From Acinetobacter sp. WCHA45 (lineage in GTDB: Bacteria; Pseudomonadota; Gammaproteobacteria; Pseudomonadales; Moraxellaceae): DNA of 64,000 bases. Positions within the stretch are counted from its first letter, which is position 1, and every line of letters begins with the position of its first letter. Positions 1 to 8,269 of the stretch are shown piece by piece. The notes beneath the pieces were generated by a model. It was not told where the DNA came from, did no database searches, and saw nothing but the letters and a program-made list of their open reading frames with translations. The position numbers and the translations under genes were made by a program. The DNA is taken from NCBI RefSeq assembly GCF_002165255.2, contig NZ_CP028560.1, positions 124,001-188,000 of the forward strand. The letters run 5' to 3'.

Positions 1-1
1 G

Positions 2-1066
2 CAAAAATTAAGATCAGCCACCCGCTGGGATCAGTTTGTTGCCATATTGATGTCCCAACTTTCTTGTCGGCAAAGCTTAAGAGACATTCAATCCAATCTC
101 GAATCCCAGCAGGAAAAGCTTTATCATCTTGGCGCGAAGAGAATTGCGCGAAGCACCTTAGCAAGACTCAACGAAGAACAGCCCGCCAGCCTGTATCAGC
201 AATTGTTCACACAGCTGCTTCAGCGCTGTGAAAACTCTAAAACTGCACATAAATTTAGATTCAAAAATCCGCTGTATTCACTAGATGCCAGTCATATTGA
301 TCTTTCACTGTCATTGTGCGCATGGGCAAAAGTGCATGAATCCAAAGCCAGTATTAAACTCAGTGTTGGCTTAAATCACAGCAATACCATTCCTGAATTT
401 GTAGCGCTTGGGGATGGTATTGAAAATGATATGGTGCAAGGCAGAGCATTTAAATTTCCTGCTGGCAGCATTATCGTCTTTGATAAAGGATATGTTGATT
501 ATCAATGGTTTGCTCAGTTGACACTTCAGAACGTCAGCTTTGTAACCCGGCTACGCCCAAAGACAGTTTATCAAGTTAAATCAAGCCGCAGCGTATTAGA
601 GACTAAAGGGATTATTGCGGATGAATGTATTGAATTGAGCAGTGCGCATGCCAAGAAAAGAGGCGCACCTGAATTATTAAGACGTATAGAGTTTTATGAT
701 ACAGATAAGAAAAGAACATTCGAATTTCTGAGCAACAACTTTCATCTGGCAGCATCCACCATTGCTGCAATTTATAAAGATCGCTGGAAGATTGAGTTAT
801 TCTTTAAAGCCATCAAGCAGAATTTAAAACTGAAGTCATTTCTAGGTCGAAGCCGCAATGCGATACAAACGCAAATATGGATTGCATTAATTGCCTATTT
901 GCTGGTGAACTTCGCTAAACACATGGCACAAGAAGGATGGAGTGTTCAGCGTTTACTGAGAATTATTCAGGTCAATTTATTTGAAAGGAAACTTTTAAGG
1001 TCACTCTTTGTGCCTGATAAAAAATGGCGAAAACAAGAAGAACCTCAATTGAGGTTCTTCTTGTGA
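2..1066 (+). CDS. IS4-family transposase, 5' end outside window
   Basis: DDE transposase of an IS4-family insertion sequence, which would cut and paste its own element. The frame is open from base 2 and the first ATG is at 47, so the true start probably lies before the window. Visible family marks are an Asp in LDASHID, a second in VFDKGYVDY, and near residue 245 the IS4 signature Y-x2-R-x3-E-x6-K (YKDRWKIELFFKAIKQ). The gene ends in a normal stop. The IS left end is not in the window. It lies next to a toxin-antitoxin pair on the other strand. I do not assign an IS name. Confidence 0.8.
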   Translation, partial: QKLRSATRWDQFVAILMSQLSCRQSLRDIQSNLESQQEKLYHLGAKRIARSTLARLNEEQPASLYQQLFTQLLQRCENSKTAHKFRFKNPLYSLDASHIDLSLSLCAWAKVHESKASIKLSVGLNHSNTIPEFVALGDGIENDMVQGRAFKFPAGSIIVFDKGYVDYQWFAQLTLQNVSFVTRLRPKTVYQVKSSRSVLETKGIIADECIELSSAHAKKRGAPELLRRIEFYDTDKKRTFEFLSNNFHLAASTIAAIYKDRWKIELFFKAIKQNLKLKSFLGRSRNAIQTQIWIALIAYLLVNFAKHMAQEGWSVQRLLRIIQVNLFERKLLRSLFVPDKKWRKQEEPQLRFFL

Positions 1067-1108
1067 TATTTGTGGGACAGCAGTGGCCTATAGCTCCCAT
1101 TTTTATTG

Positions 1109-1411
1109 TTAAACGTTGAATCCTATATGTTTTCCTGTTGGAAGCTCTACATCAATACGGAGCTTCCCACCCATTGCCTCAACATACTTTTTCATGGTTG
1201 AAATCTTAAGATCATTGCCACGATTTTCTATTGCTGAAAGCGATGGCTGTTTTATTCCCAAAGTTTCAGCAAGCTCTTTTTGAGAAATTTCGAGTTCTTC
1301 ACGAATAAGATGAAGCTGATTTTCTAGCAGTAATTCATCAGCCATTTTTTGAATACGGGCTTGGCTCTCTGGAGAGCGGCTAGCTAACAATTCTTGCAGA
1401 GTCTTAGCCAT
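1109..1411 (-). CDS. higA: HigA-type antitoxin, XRE helix-turn-helix
   Basis: Antitoxin of a type II toxin-antitoxin pair; it should bind the toxin encoded just upstream and repress the shared promoter. The 100-residue protein has an acidic N-terminal helix and an XRE helix-turn-helix at about residues 37-75 (SQKELAETLGIKQPSLSAIE). The toxin gene comes first and overlaps this one by 8 bp, the reversed gene order typical of HigBA systems. A palindrome upstream of the toxin start is a likely operator. Assignment to HigA rather than another XRE antitoxin rests on gene order and toxin type. Confidence 0.8.
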   Translation of the reverse strand: MAKTLQELLASRSPESQARIQKMADELLLENQLHLIREELEISQKELAETLGIKQPSLSAIENRGNDLKISTMKKYVEAMGGKLRIDVELPTGKHIGFNV

Positions 1412-1760
1412 TAGATTTATCTCCTAAAGTTGAAAGATGAAGTTCGTACTGCTGATCGGCAATATCTAACATCTCTTTATAAAAACGCTTTTTACCGCCT
1501 TTATCAGCAATACATAGAACAATAGCCTGTCGTAAGGGATCAAATGCGAAGAAAGCTCTTAAGGGTCTACCGCGATGTTGAACACGCAGTTCTTTCATAT
1601 TGGTAAATTTAGACTCATACACAGTATCTACTAAAGGACGGCCTAAACTCGGTACCTGCTGCTGTAGAACAACCAGGGCAGCTAGGACCTTCTCTTGTGT
1701 AGGTTCATCTTGCTGTTCAAGCCACTGATTAAATAGATCTGTCGTAATGACTGTCCACAT
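1404..1760 (-). CDS. higB: HigB/RelE-like toxin
   Basis: Small RelE/ParE-superfamily toxin, predicted to be a translation-dependent mRNA interferase of the HigB (Gp49-like) type. It is 118 residues, the usual length. Family marks are the motif KELRVQHRGRPLRAFFAFDP near the middle, followed by ADKGGKKRFYKEM with the basic cluster seen in HigB toxins. It is the first gene of a two-gene operon with the antitoxin and the two overlap by 8 bp. On a plasmid such a pair would act as an addiction module. The exact RNA target cannot be read from sequence. Confidence 0.8.
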   Translation of the reverse strand: MWTVITTDLFNQWLEQQDEPTQEKVLAALVVLQQQVPSLGRPLVDTVYESKFTNMKELRVQHRGRPLRAFFAFDPLRQAIVLCIADKGGKKRFYKEMLDIADQQYELHLSTLGDKSNG

Positions 1761-1769
1761 ACCACAACC

Positions 1770-1795
1770 AAAATATAGATTATAGTCTATATTTT
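1770..1795 (-). promoter_or_regulatory. Palindromic operator of the HigBA-type operon
   Basis: A 26-bp near-perfect palindrome (AAAATATAGA...TCTATATTTT) lies just upstream of the toxin start at 1760. Its position fits an autoregulatory operator bound by the antitoxin. Seen in sequence; function inferred. Confidence 0.5.
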
Positions 1796-1845
1796 AGGGG
1801 CATTATGTTTGTTTTGCAAATGAGAAAGGATAGGCAATAAAAAAC

Positions 1846-1869
1846 CCCGACATCCTGTCGGGATTTTTT
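1846..1869. terminator. Rho-independent terminator
   Basis: Inverted repeat CCCGACATCCTGTCGGG followed by a T run, with an A run on the other side, so it could work in both directions. Confidence 0.7.
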
Positions 1870-2181
1870 CGTATTTGGTATTAGGGTCAACTCCTGTCAT
1901 CCCTCGCGTCCTGTCGTTGATCTTCTTATTTTTATCTGGAACATCCTGTTCTCAATGAAGCCATGATATGCAATCTGGTGGTGTCTGCCTATTGGTGATT
2001 TTCTTGAAAGCCTGTACGCCAGAACGTACATGCAGATATCCTCAAATTATCCCAAGAATTGTCCGCAGAAAATGGGGATAAAAGTGGGTTATTGAGGCAT
2101 TGAGAAATCAGGAAAAACTGAAATTTTGAGCATTTTTTAACCTATTTTATTGGCAGAATATGACAAAGTTGCTTAAAAATC

Positions 2182-2212
2182 AGCCGACTTGTTTCGGAGT
2201 CGGCTTTTTACC
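2182..2212 (+). terminator. Rho-independent terminator
   Basis: Stem AGCCGACT / AGTCGGCT with loop TGTTTCGG, followed by a T run. Confidence 0.7.
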
Positions 2213-2314
2213 TATTTTTTAGTCATGACTATTTTTTTAAATAATTGAAAAACAATAACTTTTTATAATTCTTATATTTTTTTCTTTATTTTTCAATGGT
2301 ATAATACAATCTTT

Positions 2315-2346
2315 AAAGCCCCTTTTCTCCAATCGGGGCTTTTTTA
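2315..2346 (+). terminator. Rho-independent terminator
   Basis: Stem AAAGCCCC / GGGGCTTT followed by T residues, about 170 bp before the DUF262-like gene. Confidence 0.7.
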
Positions 2347-2515
2347 TGATTTATTACGTTCTCTAATCCCCCCATTTCTCTTAGGTCTCTTTTGTTAGCG
2401 CTGACTGGATATTGACGGTCATTTAATTCACAGCTTTAACCAAATCGAACTATATACATTTTCAAATTTCGTACTTGAGCGAAAGTAGGAAAGTGTTGCC
2501 TGGAGAGAATAAGAA

Positions 2516-4171
2516 ATGGGTTCTACACGACTATTGACCAATATTATTCAGCGTAAAGTCATGTTGCCAGAAGAAATGTCACCTTCAATGCAGCGTGACA
2601 ATTTTGAAGTGACACTGACTGATTTTGAAAAGCATCCAATCATCAAATGTTTATTTAAGGCGGATAACCAGCGTTCTACGGAATGTTGGAGCGTGCAAGA
2701 AATTGCAAACTTTATTGAGGATTGCACAGAAGATCAAAACATCAATTTATGCATTTTGTATTGGAAAGATATACACAGCAATATTTACATTATTGATGGA
2801 GCACATCGTCTTTCCTGTATCTATGCGTGGATCAATAGATATTTTGCGGATGAGCAAGTCCCTCAAGCACCTAATTTCAATGATCAACAAAAACAAGATA
2901 TTCGTTACCTCCGCAATTATTTAGGAGATCTTGCTGATTTTCAAAAAATTTGTACTGATGCCGAATTTGCAGAAAAAAAATCGAAATTAGGCGATATTAA
3001 AATCAGTTTCCGGCAGGTACTGGGGACCCCGGAAGATGCGCGACGGGTATTTCAATCGATTAACTCAGATACTAAACGTCTAGATAAATATGAGGAATAT
3101 CATCTCAGAAGTCGCGGTAGTGACGCGTATTATGCGATCTATGCCTGTTGTTATATCAATGACAATAAATCTAACTTGGAAGAGCTCCAATATACACGTT
3201 TAAATGAGCTGATTGAGTTAGGGGAGAGGATCCATCAGCTCCTTTTTTCGACCATTTTATTAGACAATGAAATGAGTCATGGCAAAAAAATTGGCCTGGT
3301 CAATGAGCTGATGAATATCATTGCGGGTGATCAGATTCATAATATTATGAGTCTGAATCAGGGGGAGCGCGTTGAAAACCTAATGTCGCATCTGTTGACC
3401 ATTCTTTGCAGAATAGCGACGCCTGTAAAAAATGCTGGGGTTCCGAGTTTGGGCTTACATCCATACTTATATTTTTATAAGGATCAGCGTTTTCAGATTA
3501 CTTCTTTTCTTGCATGGTTTTCAATTGTGTATGAAATTCATGAAAGCCGCATGCAGATTCATCATCGAAAGATTAGTTTCAAGGACTTCACCCGGGTACG
3601 CCGTAGTATTGAGTTCTTGATCGCCAATTTCCCCGTGGCGACCACCGAAACGGTCGGCAAGTTCGGCAGTGGTATCAAGGGCTATGATCGGCTACAAATT
3701 GTCTATAAAGCCTTTATTTGCTTAAGCTTGGAAATGGAGGTTGATTTTGATGATGAGGAATGCCTGAATACCTTTATTCTGTCCATGTCTAAGGCCTTCA
3801 AGTACATAAACTTTAACGAGTTTTATGTCGAAAGATTTTTGGGTGGTTATGATGATGCAGTCGTCAAGCATGTGGTGGGATATGTGGAGTCGATTAGTCC
3901 AATTTCTCGGTCAAAGCCCAAGGCCTTTTCGGCATTAACCAAGAGTCTGCTTAAGCACAATTTTCTGGTGGGTAATCATAACTTTTGCCTCATTTGTGAT
4001 GGATTGATCTATCTTGATTCTACTGAATCGGATCATCGGATTGCCAAAGCCGTAGGTGGGCAAGGTGTTCTAGAGAATGGTCTGCTGGTTCATCCCATCT
4101 GTAATAGAATGAAATCAGATCTGAGTCTGGAAGAGATTAGAGCGGATTTGTTTGGTGAATTACTGTATTAA
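2516..4171 (+). CDS. DUF262-like protein with C-terminal HNH motif; possible type IV restriction enzyme
   Basis: A 551-residue protein of uncertain function. Near residues 91-98 it has IIDGAHRLSCIY, which resembles the DG-x-x-R-L motif of DUF262/ParB-like nucleotide-binding domains. From about residue 490 it has a candidate HNH nuclease: CLICD, then ESDHR, then HPICNRMKSD (Cys pair, Asp-His, His, Asn). DUF262 plus an HNH-type nuclease is the architecture of GmrSD/BrxU-like modification-dependent restriction enzymes, which often accompany BREX islands. BREX begins 2.6 kb downstream, which fits that role. A decayed second copy of its 3' end lies at 6000-6110. The function is inferred from architecture and context only. 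Confidence 0.55.
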   Translation: MGSTRLLTNIIQRKVMLPEEMSPSMQRDNFEVTLTDFEKHPIIKCLFKADNQRSTECWSVQEIANFIEDCTEDQNINLCILYWKDIHSNIYIIDGAHRLSCIYAWINRYFADEQVPQAPNFNDQQKQDIRYLRNYLGDLADFQKICTDAEFAEKKSKLGDIKISFRQVLGTPEDARRVFQSINSDTKRLDKYEEYHLRSRGSDAYYAIYACCYINDNKSNLEELQYTRLNELIELGERIHQLLFSTILLDNEMSHGKKIGLVNELMNIIAGDQIHNIMSLNQGERVENLMSHLLTILCRIATPVKNAGVPSLGLHPYLYFYKDQRFQITSFLAWFSIVYEIHESRMQIHHRKISFKDFTRVRRSIEFLIANFPVATTETVGKFGSGIKGYDRLQIVYKAFICLSLEMEVDFDDEECLNTFILSMSKAFKYINFNEFYVERFLGGYDDAVVKHVVGYVESISPISRSKPKAFSALTKSLLKHNFLVGNHNFCLICDGLIYLDSTESDHRIAKAVGGQGVLENGLLVHPICNRMKSDLSLEEIRADLFGELLY

Positions 4172-4330
4172 TCAACAGAGCGATGAGCTCATTTTTGCAG
4201 ATGTATCAATGATTAATCACATGATTTAACTTTTGATACATTCAGCCAATGTGGTTATTTTTAATTCAGTCCAGAATCACAACCAGAAACTAGCTGTAGT
4301 TTCTGAATGACCGTCAAGGTCCTTAGTTTC

Positions 4331-4361
4331 GCCCATAGATTCCCTCTGTGGGCTTTTTTTT
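4331..4361 (+). terminator. Rho-independent terminator
   Basis: Stem GCCCATAG / CTGTGGGC followed by eight T residues, downstream of the DUF262-like gene. A related terminator follows the decayed copy at 6174. Confidence 0.7.
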
Positions 4362-4383
4362 GATCAAAAATTGTATAGATGCT

Positions 4384-4473
4384 CTAAAATAAACCTTTTA
4401 GCATTTCATAAGCAATTAGGATTAAGGCTGAGACCATCAGCACAACAAAAATGAGTTCCACTCTAGTTAACAT
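4384..4473 (-). CDS. Putative 29-residue single-span membrane peptide
   Basis: A very short reading frame (ATG at 4473, TAG at 4384) in an otherwise gene-free gap. The peptide starts MLTRVEL, continues with about 17 hydrophobic residues (IFVVLMVSALILIAYEM), and ends KGLF. That is a single transmembrane segment with charged ends, like known bacterial membrane microproteins. A weak purine-rich stretch (GGAACTAAG) precedes the ATG. No homology is claimed and expression is unproven. Confidence 0.3.
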   Translation of the reverse strand: MLTRVELIFVVLMVSALILIAYEMLKGLF

Positions 4474-4722
4474 CTTAGTTCCATTTACTTTTCACTTAAT
4501 TTATATAGCAGTTAACTCGTAGCATCAATGAAATAACATGACATGGAAAATAATCAAAAAGACAGAATTTGGATTTTGATCAGATCTGCATGTTTACATG
4601 CTTCTACAGCAGCTTTGAATGTTTCACTTAACCTTTAAACTTTTCTTAAAACTAAATATATTTACATATACATTCTAAAATTTGATAGAATTTATTAAAA
4701 CTTTAGATTCTAAGTGTAAATA

Positions 4723-5955
4723 ATGAGAAGCGCTAATATTCGACGTGATGGCTACTTAAAATTTCTGAATACATGGCAAGACCGTGATGTCATTAAAGTA
4801 CTTTCAGGTGTGCGTCGCTCTGGAAAATCCACCTTATTGGCGATGTTTCAACAAGACCTAAAAGCACAGGGTGTACAAGCCGAAAACATCATTGCCATCA
4901 ACTTCGAATTTATGGAATTTGAAGAACTCACCGATTACCGTAAACTACATGATTATGTATTGTCCAAAGTTGATAAAAGTAAAAAAAACTATGTTTTTTT
5001 AGATGAAATACAACATGTTACAAATTTTGAGAAAGTAGTCGACTCTTTATATGTTCGGGATTATATCGATTTATATATTACAGGCTCAAATGCATTCTTT
5101 CTAAGTGGAGAACTTGCGACTTTACTTACAGGACGCTATATAGAGCAACATGTTTTACCCCTTTCATTCCAAGAATTTAAACAGTGGCATATTGAAAATA
5201 ATCCGATCATCCAACAATTATCAAATCGTGATTTGTATGCCATGTATACGCGCAGTAGTTTCCCTTATACGCTTGCCATGACTAGCCAGCAGGAAACTTA
5301 TGATTACTTGCAAGCGGTCTATGCCAGTGTAATGTTTAAAGATGTTATTCCACGTTTGAATACTGCCGATATTAACTCTCTCGAGCGTGTCACAAGATAT
5401 TTGGCAAGCGTGACAGGCTCAGCTATTTCCATCAATAAAATTAAAAATACCTTTGTTTCAAGCGGGGTTAAAATCTCATTTGAAACAGTAAAACGCTATA
5501 TTCAGGGCTTACAGGACAGTTTGTTATTTTATAGTGCCGCACAATTTAAAGTACGCGGGCGTGAGTTATTACAATCCTCTGAAAAATACTATTTAGTTGA
5601 TGTCGGATTGCGCCGGATTATGTTGCCTGATGCTAATGCTGATCAAGGTCATATCTTAGAAAATGTGATTTATCTTGAGCTTGTCAGACGAGGTTATACG
5701 GTCTATGTAGGGCGGGTTGATGAATATGAAATTGATTTTGTTGCTGTCGATACTTTACAGAATTTAACTTATTATCAGGTGGCATTAGAAACGCTCAATG
5801 AGGAGACACTCAGCCGAGAGTTACGTCCATTACAGAAAATTTCTGATTCGTATCCCAAATATTTACTTACCTTAGACACGATAGGGGCTGAAGCAAATTA
5901 TAATGGTATTGTAAAAATGAGTGCTCTCGATTGGTTGCTATCTGAAAATAAGTAA
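4723..5955 (+). CDS. AAA_14 / DUF4143 family ATPase
   Basis: A 410-residue P-loop ATPase. The N-terminal AAA_14 domain has Walker A GVRRSGKST near residue 28 and Walker B YVFLDEIQHV near residue 88. A TGSNAFFLSGELATLLTGRY segment follows, typical of this family, and the C-terminal half matches the DUF4143 region with a PD-(D/E)xK-like stretch (YEIDFVAVD) near residue 340. Family members are common in bacteria and archaea and their role is mostly unknown. The gene lies between the DUF262-like gene and a decayed copy of that gene's 3' end, so it may have arrived with a duplication event. Confidence 0.75.
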   Translation: MRSANIRRDGYLKFLNTWQDRDVIKVLSGVRRSGKSTLLAMFQQDLKAQGVQAENIIAINFEFMEFEELTDYRKLHDYVLSKVDKSKKNYVFLDEIQHVTNFEKVVDSLYVRDYIDLYITGSNAFFLSGELATLLTGRYIEQHVLPLSFQEFKQWHIENNPIIQQLSNRDLYAMYTRSSFPYTLAMTSQQETYDYLQAVYASVMFKDVIPRLNTADINSLERVTRYLASVTGSAISINKIKNTFVSSGVKISFETVKRYIQGLQDSLLFYSAAQFKVRGRELLQSSEKYYLVDVGLRRIMLPDANADQGHILENVIYLELVRRGYTVYVGRVDEYEIDFVAVDTLQNLTYYQVALETLNEETLSRELRPLQKISDSYPKYLLTLDTIGAEANYNGIVKMSALDWLLSENK

Positions 5956-5999
5956 AGTTGAGGGTAGACATGAATACTCTTATTTATTGATTAAAACTC

Positions 6000-6110
6000 A
6001 AAGACTTTTCAGCATCATCCAAGAATGTATTCAAGCATAATTTCTGCTCCAATTGTGATGGATCGATTTACCTCGATTCGATTGAGTCAGATTATCATGA
6101 TTGAGCCAGA
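6000..6110 (+). pseudogene. Decayed duplicate of the HNH end of the DUF262-like gene
   Basis: This stretch aligns by eye with about 3925-4060, the HNH-coding end of the DUF262-like gene. Shared blocks include TTCAAGCATAATTT against TTAAGCACAATTTT, then TTGTGATGGAT, then GATTCNATTGAGTCAGATTATCAT against GATTCTACTGAATCGGATCATCG. The copy has a deletion of about 20 bp and a stop (TGA) right after the His codon. The downstream spacer and terminator (6150-6202) also resemble 4300-4361, so a larger unit was once duplicated. Confidence 0.65.
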
Positions 6111-6173
6111 GTCGCTTACTGAAAGTAGCGAGAATTGCGCTGGAGTTTCTGAAGGATATTAATTCCTTAGTTT

Positions 6174-6202
6174 GCCCATTCATCCATCTGGGCATTTTTT
6201 TT
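6174..6202 (+). terminator. Rho-independent terminator
   Basis: Stem GCCCATT...GGGC followed by a run of T residues. Sequence-related to the terminator at 4331-4361. Confidence 0.6.
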
Positions 6203-6226
6203 GATTAAAATACAATGCGGTTCTTG

Positions 6227-6556
6227 CTAAAAAATGACGGCACCCACCATAAAACACAATATTCCAAAAATAATCCAAGGCCAGATCTTTGTCTTCGGTT
6301 GTTCTAAATTCTGAGGATTATATTCCGTGTGTTCTAGCGATGTCGGTTGTGGAACACGGGTCTTTTTAGAGTAAGGTTGGTGTTTAGAGTAAGATAGTCC
6401 CGTACCTGGAATGCCGACACTGGTTCGCGTACCTTTTTTTCCAATATTTAGAGAAGCACCAGGTTTGCCAATGCTGGCACTGCTGATGCCTTTATGGGTC
6501 AGATTAATTTTAAAACCCGGGAATAATTTAATACTTTTACGAAATCTAAAACCCAT
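6227..6556 (-). CDS. DUF4236 domain protein
   Basis: A 109-residue protein whose first 55 residues match the DUF4236 pattern: MGFRFRKSIKLFPGFKINL followed by glycine-rich repeats (GKPGASLNIGKKGTRTSVGI, PGTGLSYS). The linker is polar and proline-rich, and the last 17 residues (IWPWIIFGILCFMVGAVIF) form one transmembrane helix. The domain has no known function. It is transcribed away from the BREX operon, whose control region lies directly upstream. Confidence 0.75.
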   Translation of the reverse strand: MGFRFRKSIKLFPGFKINLTHKGISSASIGKPGASLNIGKKGTRTSVGIPGTGLSYSKHQPYSKKTRVPQPTSLEHTEYNPQNLEQPKTKIWPWIIFGILCFMVGAVIF

Positions 6557-6691
6557 ATTGCTCTCATTCTAAAACTTAGCTCAATTCACGCGCTATACCA
6601 GGATCCATGATCTGCTAGAGATCGTACTTTGACGGCTATCATCAGGATACTAGTATATTTTTTATCTGGTGATTGCAATACTACCTTTAAA

Positions 6692-6714
6692 TACCGTCAA
6701 AAATCTTTACTGTA
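6692..6714 (+). promoter_or_regulatory. Candidate BrxR operator
   Basis: An imperfect inverted repeat, TACCGT-N11-ACTGTA, lies about 50 bp before the brxR start. A further TTTGACGG at about 6630 is inverted relative to CCGTCAAA here. BrxR proteins are WYL regulators that bind repeats in their own promoter region, so this is a reasonable operator candidate. Found by eye. Confidence 0.35.
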
Positions 6715-6764
6715 TATTTGCTGTAGGGTAATCTTAAAACTACTATTTATTGACTGATTGGTAT

Positions 6765-7631
6765 ATGACGACAGATAAGCATGAAGTCCTTCTCAGAATG
6801 AGAGCCATTGAACTCCTTGCATACTGGGAAGGTCGTTTGGTTACCAATCGTTTGATGAGCTGGTTTGGACTTAGTCGACAGCAGGCTTCTGCGGATATCA
6901 AGCGCTATAATACGCTGTATAACCCCGATGCCTTGATTCATGACCCCTCCGTCAAGGGTTATGTGCCTAAAGCCAGCTTCCAGCCTGTACTGACTACAGC
7001 GCATATCAATGAATATCTCAATATGCTCTCGGGCTTGGTCAGTGAATCGCATGCCCTGATTGCGATGCCAGAACCGAATCTTGCAGCAGTTCAATTACCT
7101 GATCGCAGTGTACGTCCTGAAGTGATTCGGGAAGTTTTGCGTGCCTGCCGAAACCAAAACACTTTAAAAATGATTTATGCCTCGATGCAGAATCCGCAGT
7201 GGCATGAACGCATCATTTCCCCACACACCCTGGTGTATACCGGTTTTCGCTGGCATGTCCGTGCCTATTGCCATCAGAGCAAGCAGTTTAAGGACTTTTT
7301 ACTCTCCAGAATTGATCGCACACCTGTTGTGGTGGCGATTGAGTCAGTAGACCCTGCTCAGGATCAGCAATGGCATGAAGAAATTGTACTGACGCTGATC
7401 CCTAATCCAAAATTGAATGAAGCTCAAAAAGCGCTGGTCGAAAAAGACTTCGGCATGCCTGATGGCAGATTACAGATTCCGGTGAAAAAAGCCTTGGCTC
7501 ACTACACCTTGCAGCGCTATCAGGCCGCGATCACGCTGGCTGAGGCGGAAGATGCCTTGAAATATACCTTAGTGTTACAAGGTTCAGATATCGAAAAGCT
7601 GTCGTCTTACCTGTTTGATCAAGCTTCATAG
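6765..7631 (+). CDS. brxR: BrxR, WYL-domain regulator of BREX
   Basis: Transcriptional regulator placed first in the BREX operon. It has an N-terminal winged helix-turn-helix (about residues 15-50, GRLVTNRLMSWFGLSRQQAS), a central WYL domain around residues 125-200 (MIYASMQNPQWHERIISPHT and FRWHVRAYCH), and a C-terminal domain. BrxR proteins have been described from Acinetobacter BREX islands as dimeric DNA binders. I chose the ATG at 6765; a TTG at 6750 in the same frame would add five residues, and neither has a clear ribosome site. The stop overlaps the ribosome site of brxA. Confidence 0.85.
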   Translation: MTTDKHEVLLRMRAIELLAYWEGRLVTNRLMSWFGLSRQQASADIKRYNTLYNPDALIHDPSVKGYVPKASFQPVLTTAHINEYLNMLSGLVSESHALIAMPEPNLAAVQLPDRSVRPEVIREVLRACRNQNTLKMIYASMQNPQWHERIISPHTLVYTGFRWHVRAYCHQSKQFKDFLLSRIDRTPVVVAIESVDPAQDQQWHEEIVLTLIPNPKLNEAQKALVEKDFGMPDGRLQIPVKKALAHYTLQRYQAAITLAEAEDALKYTLVLQGSDIEKLSSYLFDQAS

Positions 7632-7641
7632 GAGATTGGCT

Positions 7642-8253
7642 ATGTTAGAACAATTTCATTATGACAGTGACCTAATTGGTGGCTCACTGATGGTACGTGA
7701 AAGCCGGCTGATCGCGGATCTGTTATTACGAGAGGCGACTCCAGAACAATGGTATCAGGCAATTCAGGTTGACAATATTCTGCAAAAAAGAACGCCTGCT
7801 TCAGCTCAACGCAATGCCACCGCTATTCGTAAGCGTCTGGAGCGCTTGGAGCCTGATTTCTGGAAAGCACTACGTGATGGGGATGATGAGCTGGCGACCC
7901 AGGTGGCTTTTTGTGGCGCACTGGAACGCAACCTGTTGCTGCTTGAGTTTATGGAAACGGTGATGAGGGATGCCTATATCTCTCAGGCGCAATACTTGGA
8001 CAGTTATATCTGGTCAGATTTTTTGGATGAACGCTCACAACGTGATCCGGATATCTGTGATTGGAAAGAGTCCAGCAAGAAAAAAATGGGGCAGGTGGTG
8101 TTTCGCATGCTGGCAGAAGCCGGTTACTTAAAAAGTACCCGTAAGCTGGAGTTGCAGCGCGTGATCGTCAGAGCAGAGCTGCGTAGCCTGTTGGAAGAAC
8201 ATTATAAACAACGCATTAAAAGATCTATGGAAGTGTCGGTATGGACGCGTTAG
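7642..8253 (+). CDS. brxA: BrxA (DUF1819), BREX protein
   Basis: Small BREX core protein of the DUF1819 family, 203 residues with the ATG at 7642, which has a good GGAG ribosome site at 7631. An upstream in-frame start at 7615 lies inside brxR and is less likely. BrxA is an all-helical protein with weak DNA-binding activity that resembles the RNA polymerase-binding anti-terminator NusB; its role in BREX is not settled. It begins 10 bp after brxR and ends 16 bp before brxB, so the three are one transcription unit. Confidence 0.88.
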   Translation: MLEQFHYDSDLIGGSLMVRESRLIADLLLREATPEQWYQAIQVDNILQKRTPASAQRNATAIRKRLERLEPDFWKALRDGDDELATQVAFCGALERNLLLLEFMETVMRDAYISQAQYLDSYIWSDFLDERSQRDPDICDWKESSKKKMGQVVFRMLAEAGYLKSTRKLELQRVIVRAELRSLLEEHYKQRIKRSMEVSVWTR

Positions 8254-8269
8254 TTGTAGAGGGGCAGCA

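Larger units (their letters stand above)
1870..2515. other. Gene-free stretch with two more terminators
   Basis: No convincing gene is seen between the toxin-antitoxin operon and the next coding region. The stretch has two hairpin terminators (2182-2212 and 2315-2346). The bases just before 2516 (TGGAGAGAATAAGAA) supply a ribosome binding site for the gene that starts there. Confidence 0.5.

Noticed and set aside
1870-2515. Search for a tRNA or attachment site in the gap
   Set aside because: No cloverleaf or tRNA 3' end was recognised; only hairpin terminators are clear.
2625-2924. Second-frame ORFs inside the DUF262-like gene
   Set aside because: Their codon use and residue patterns look random and the main frame spans them.
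6747-7094. Minus-strand frame antisense to brxR
   Set aside because: It is fully inside brxR, has no family resemblance, and is a shadow of the real gene. The same holds for the many antisense frames in brxC, pglX, pglZ and the mer genes.
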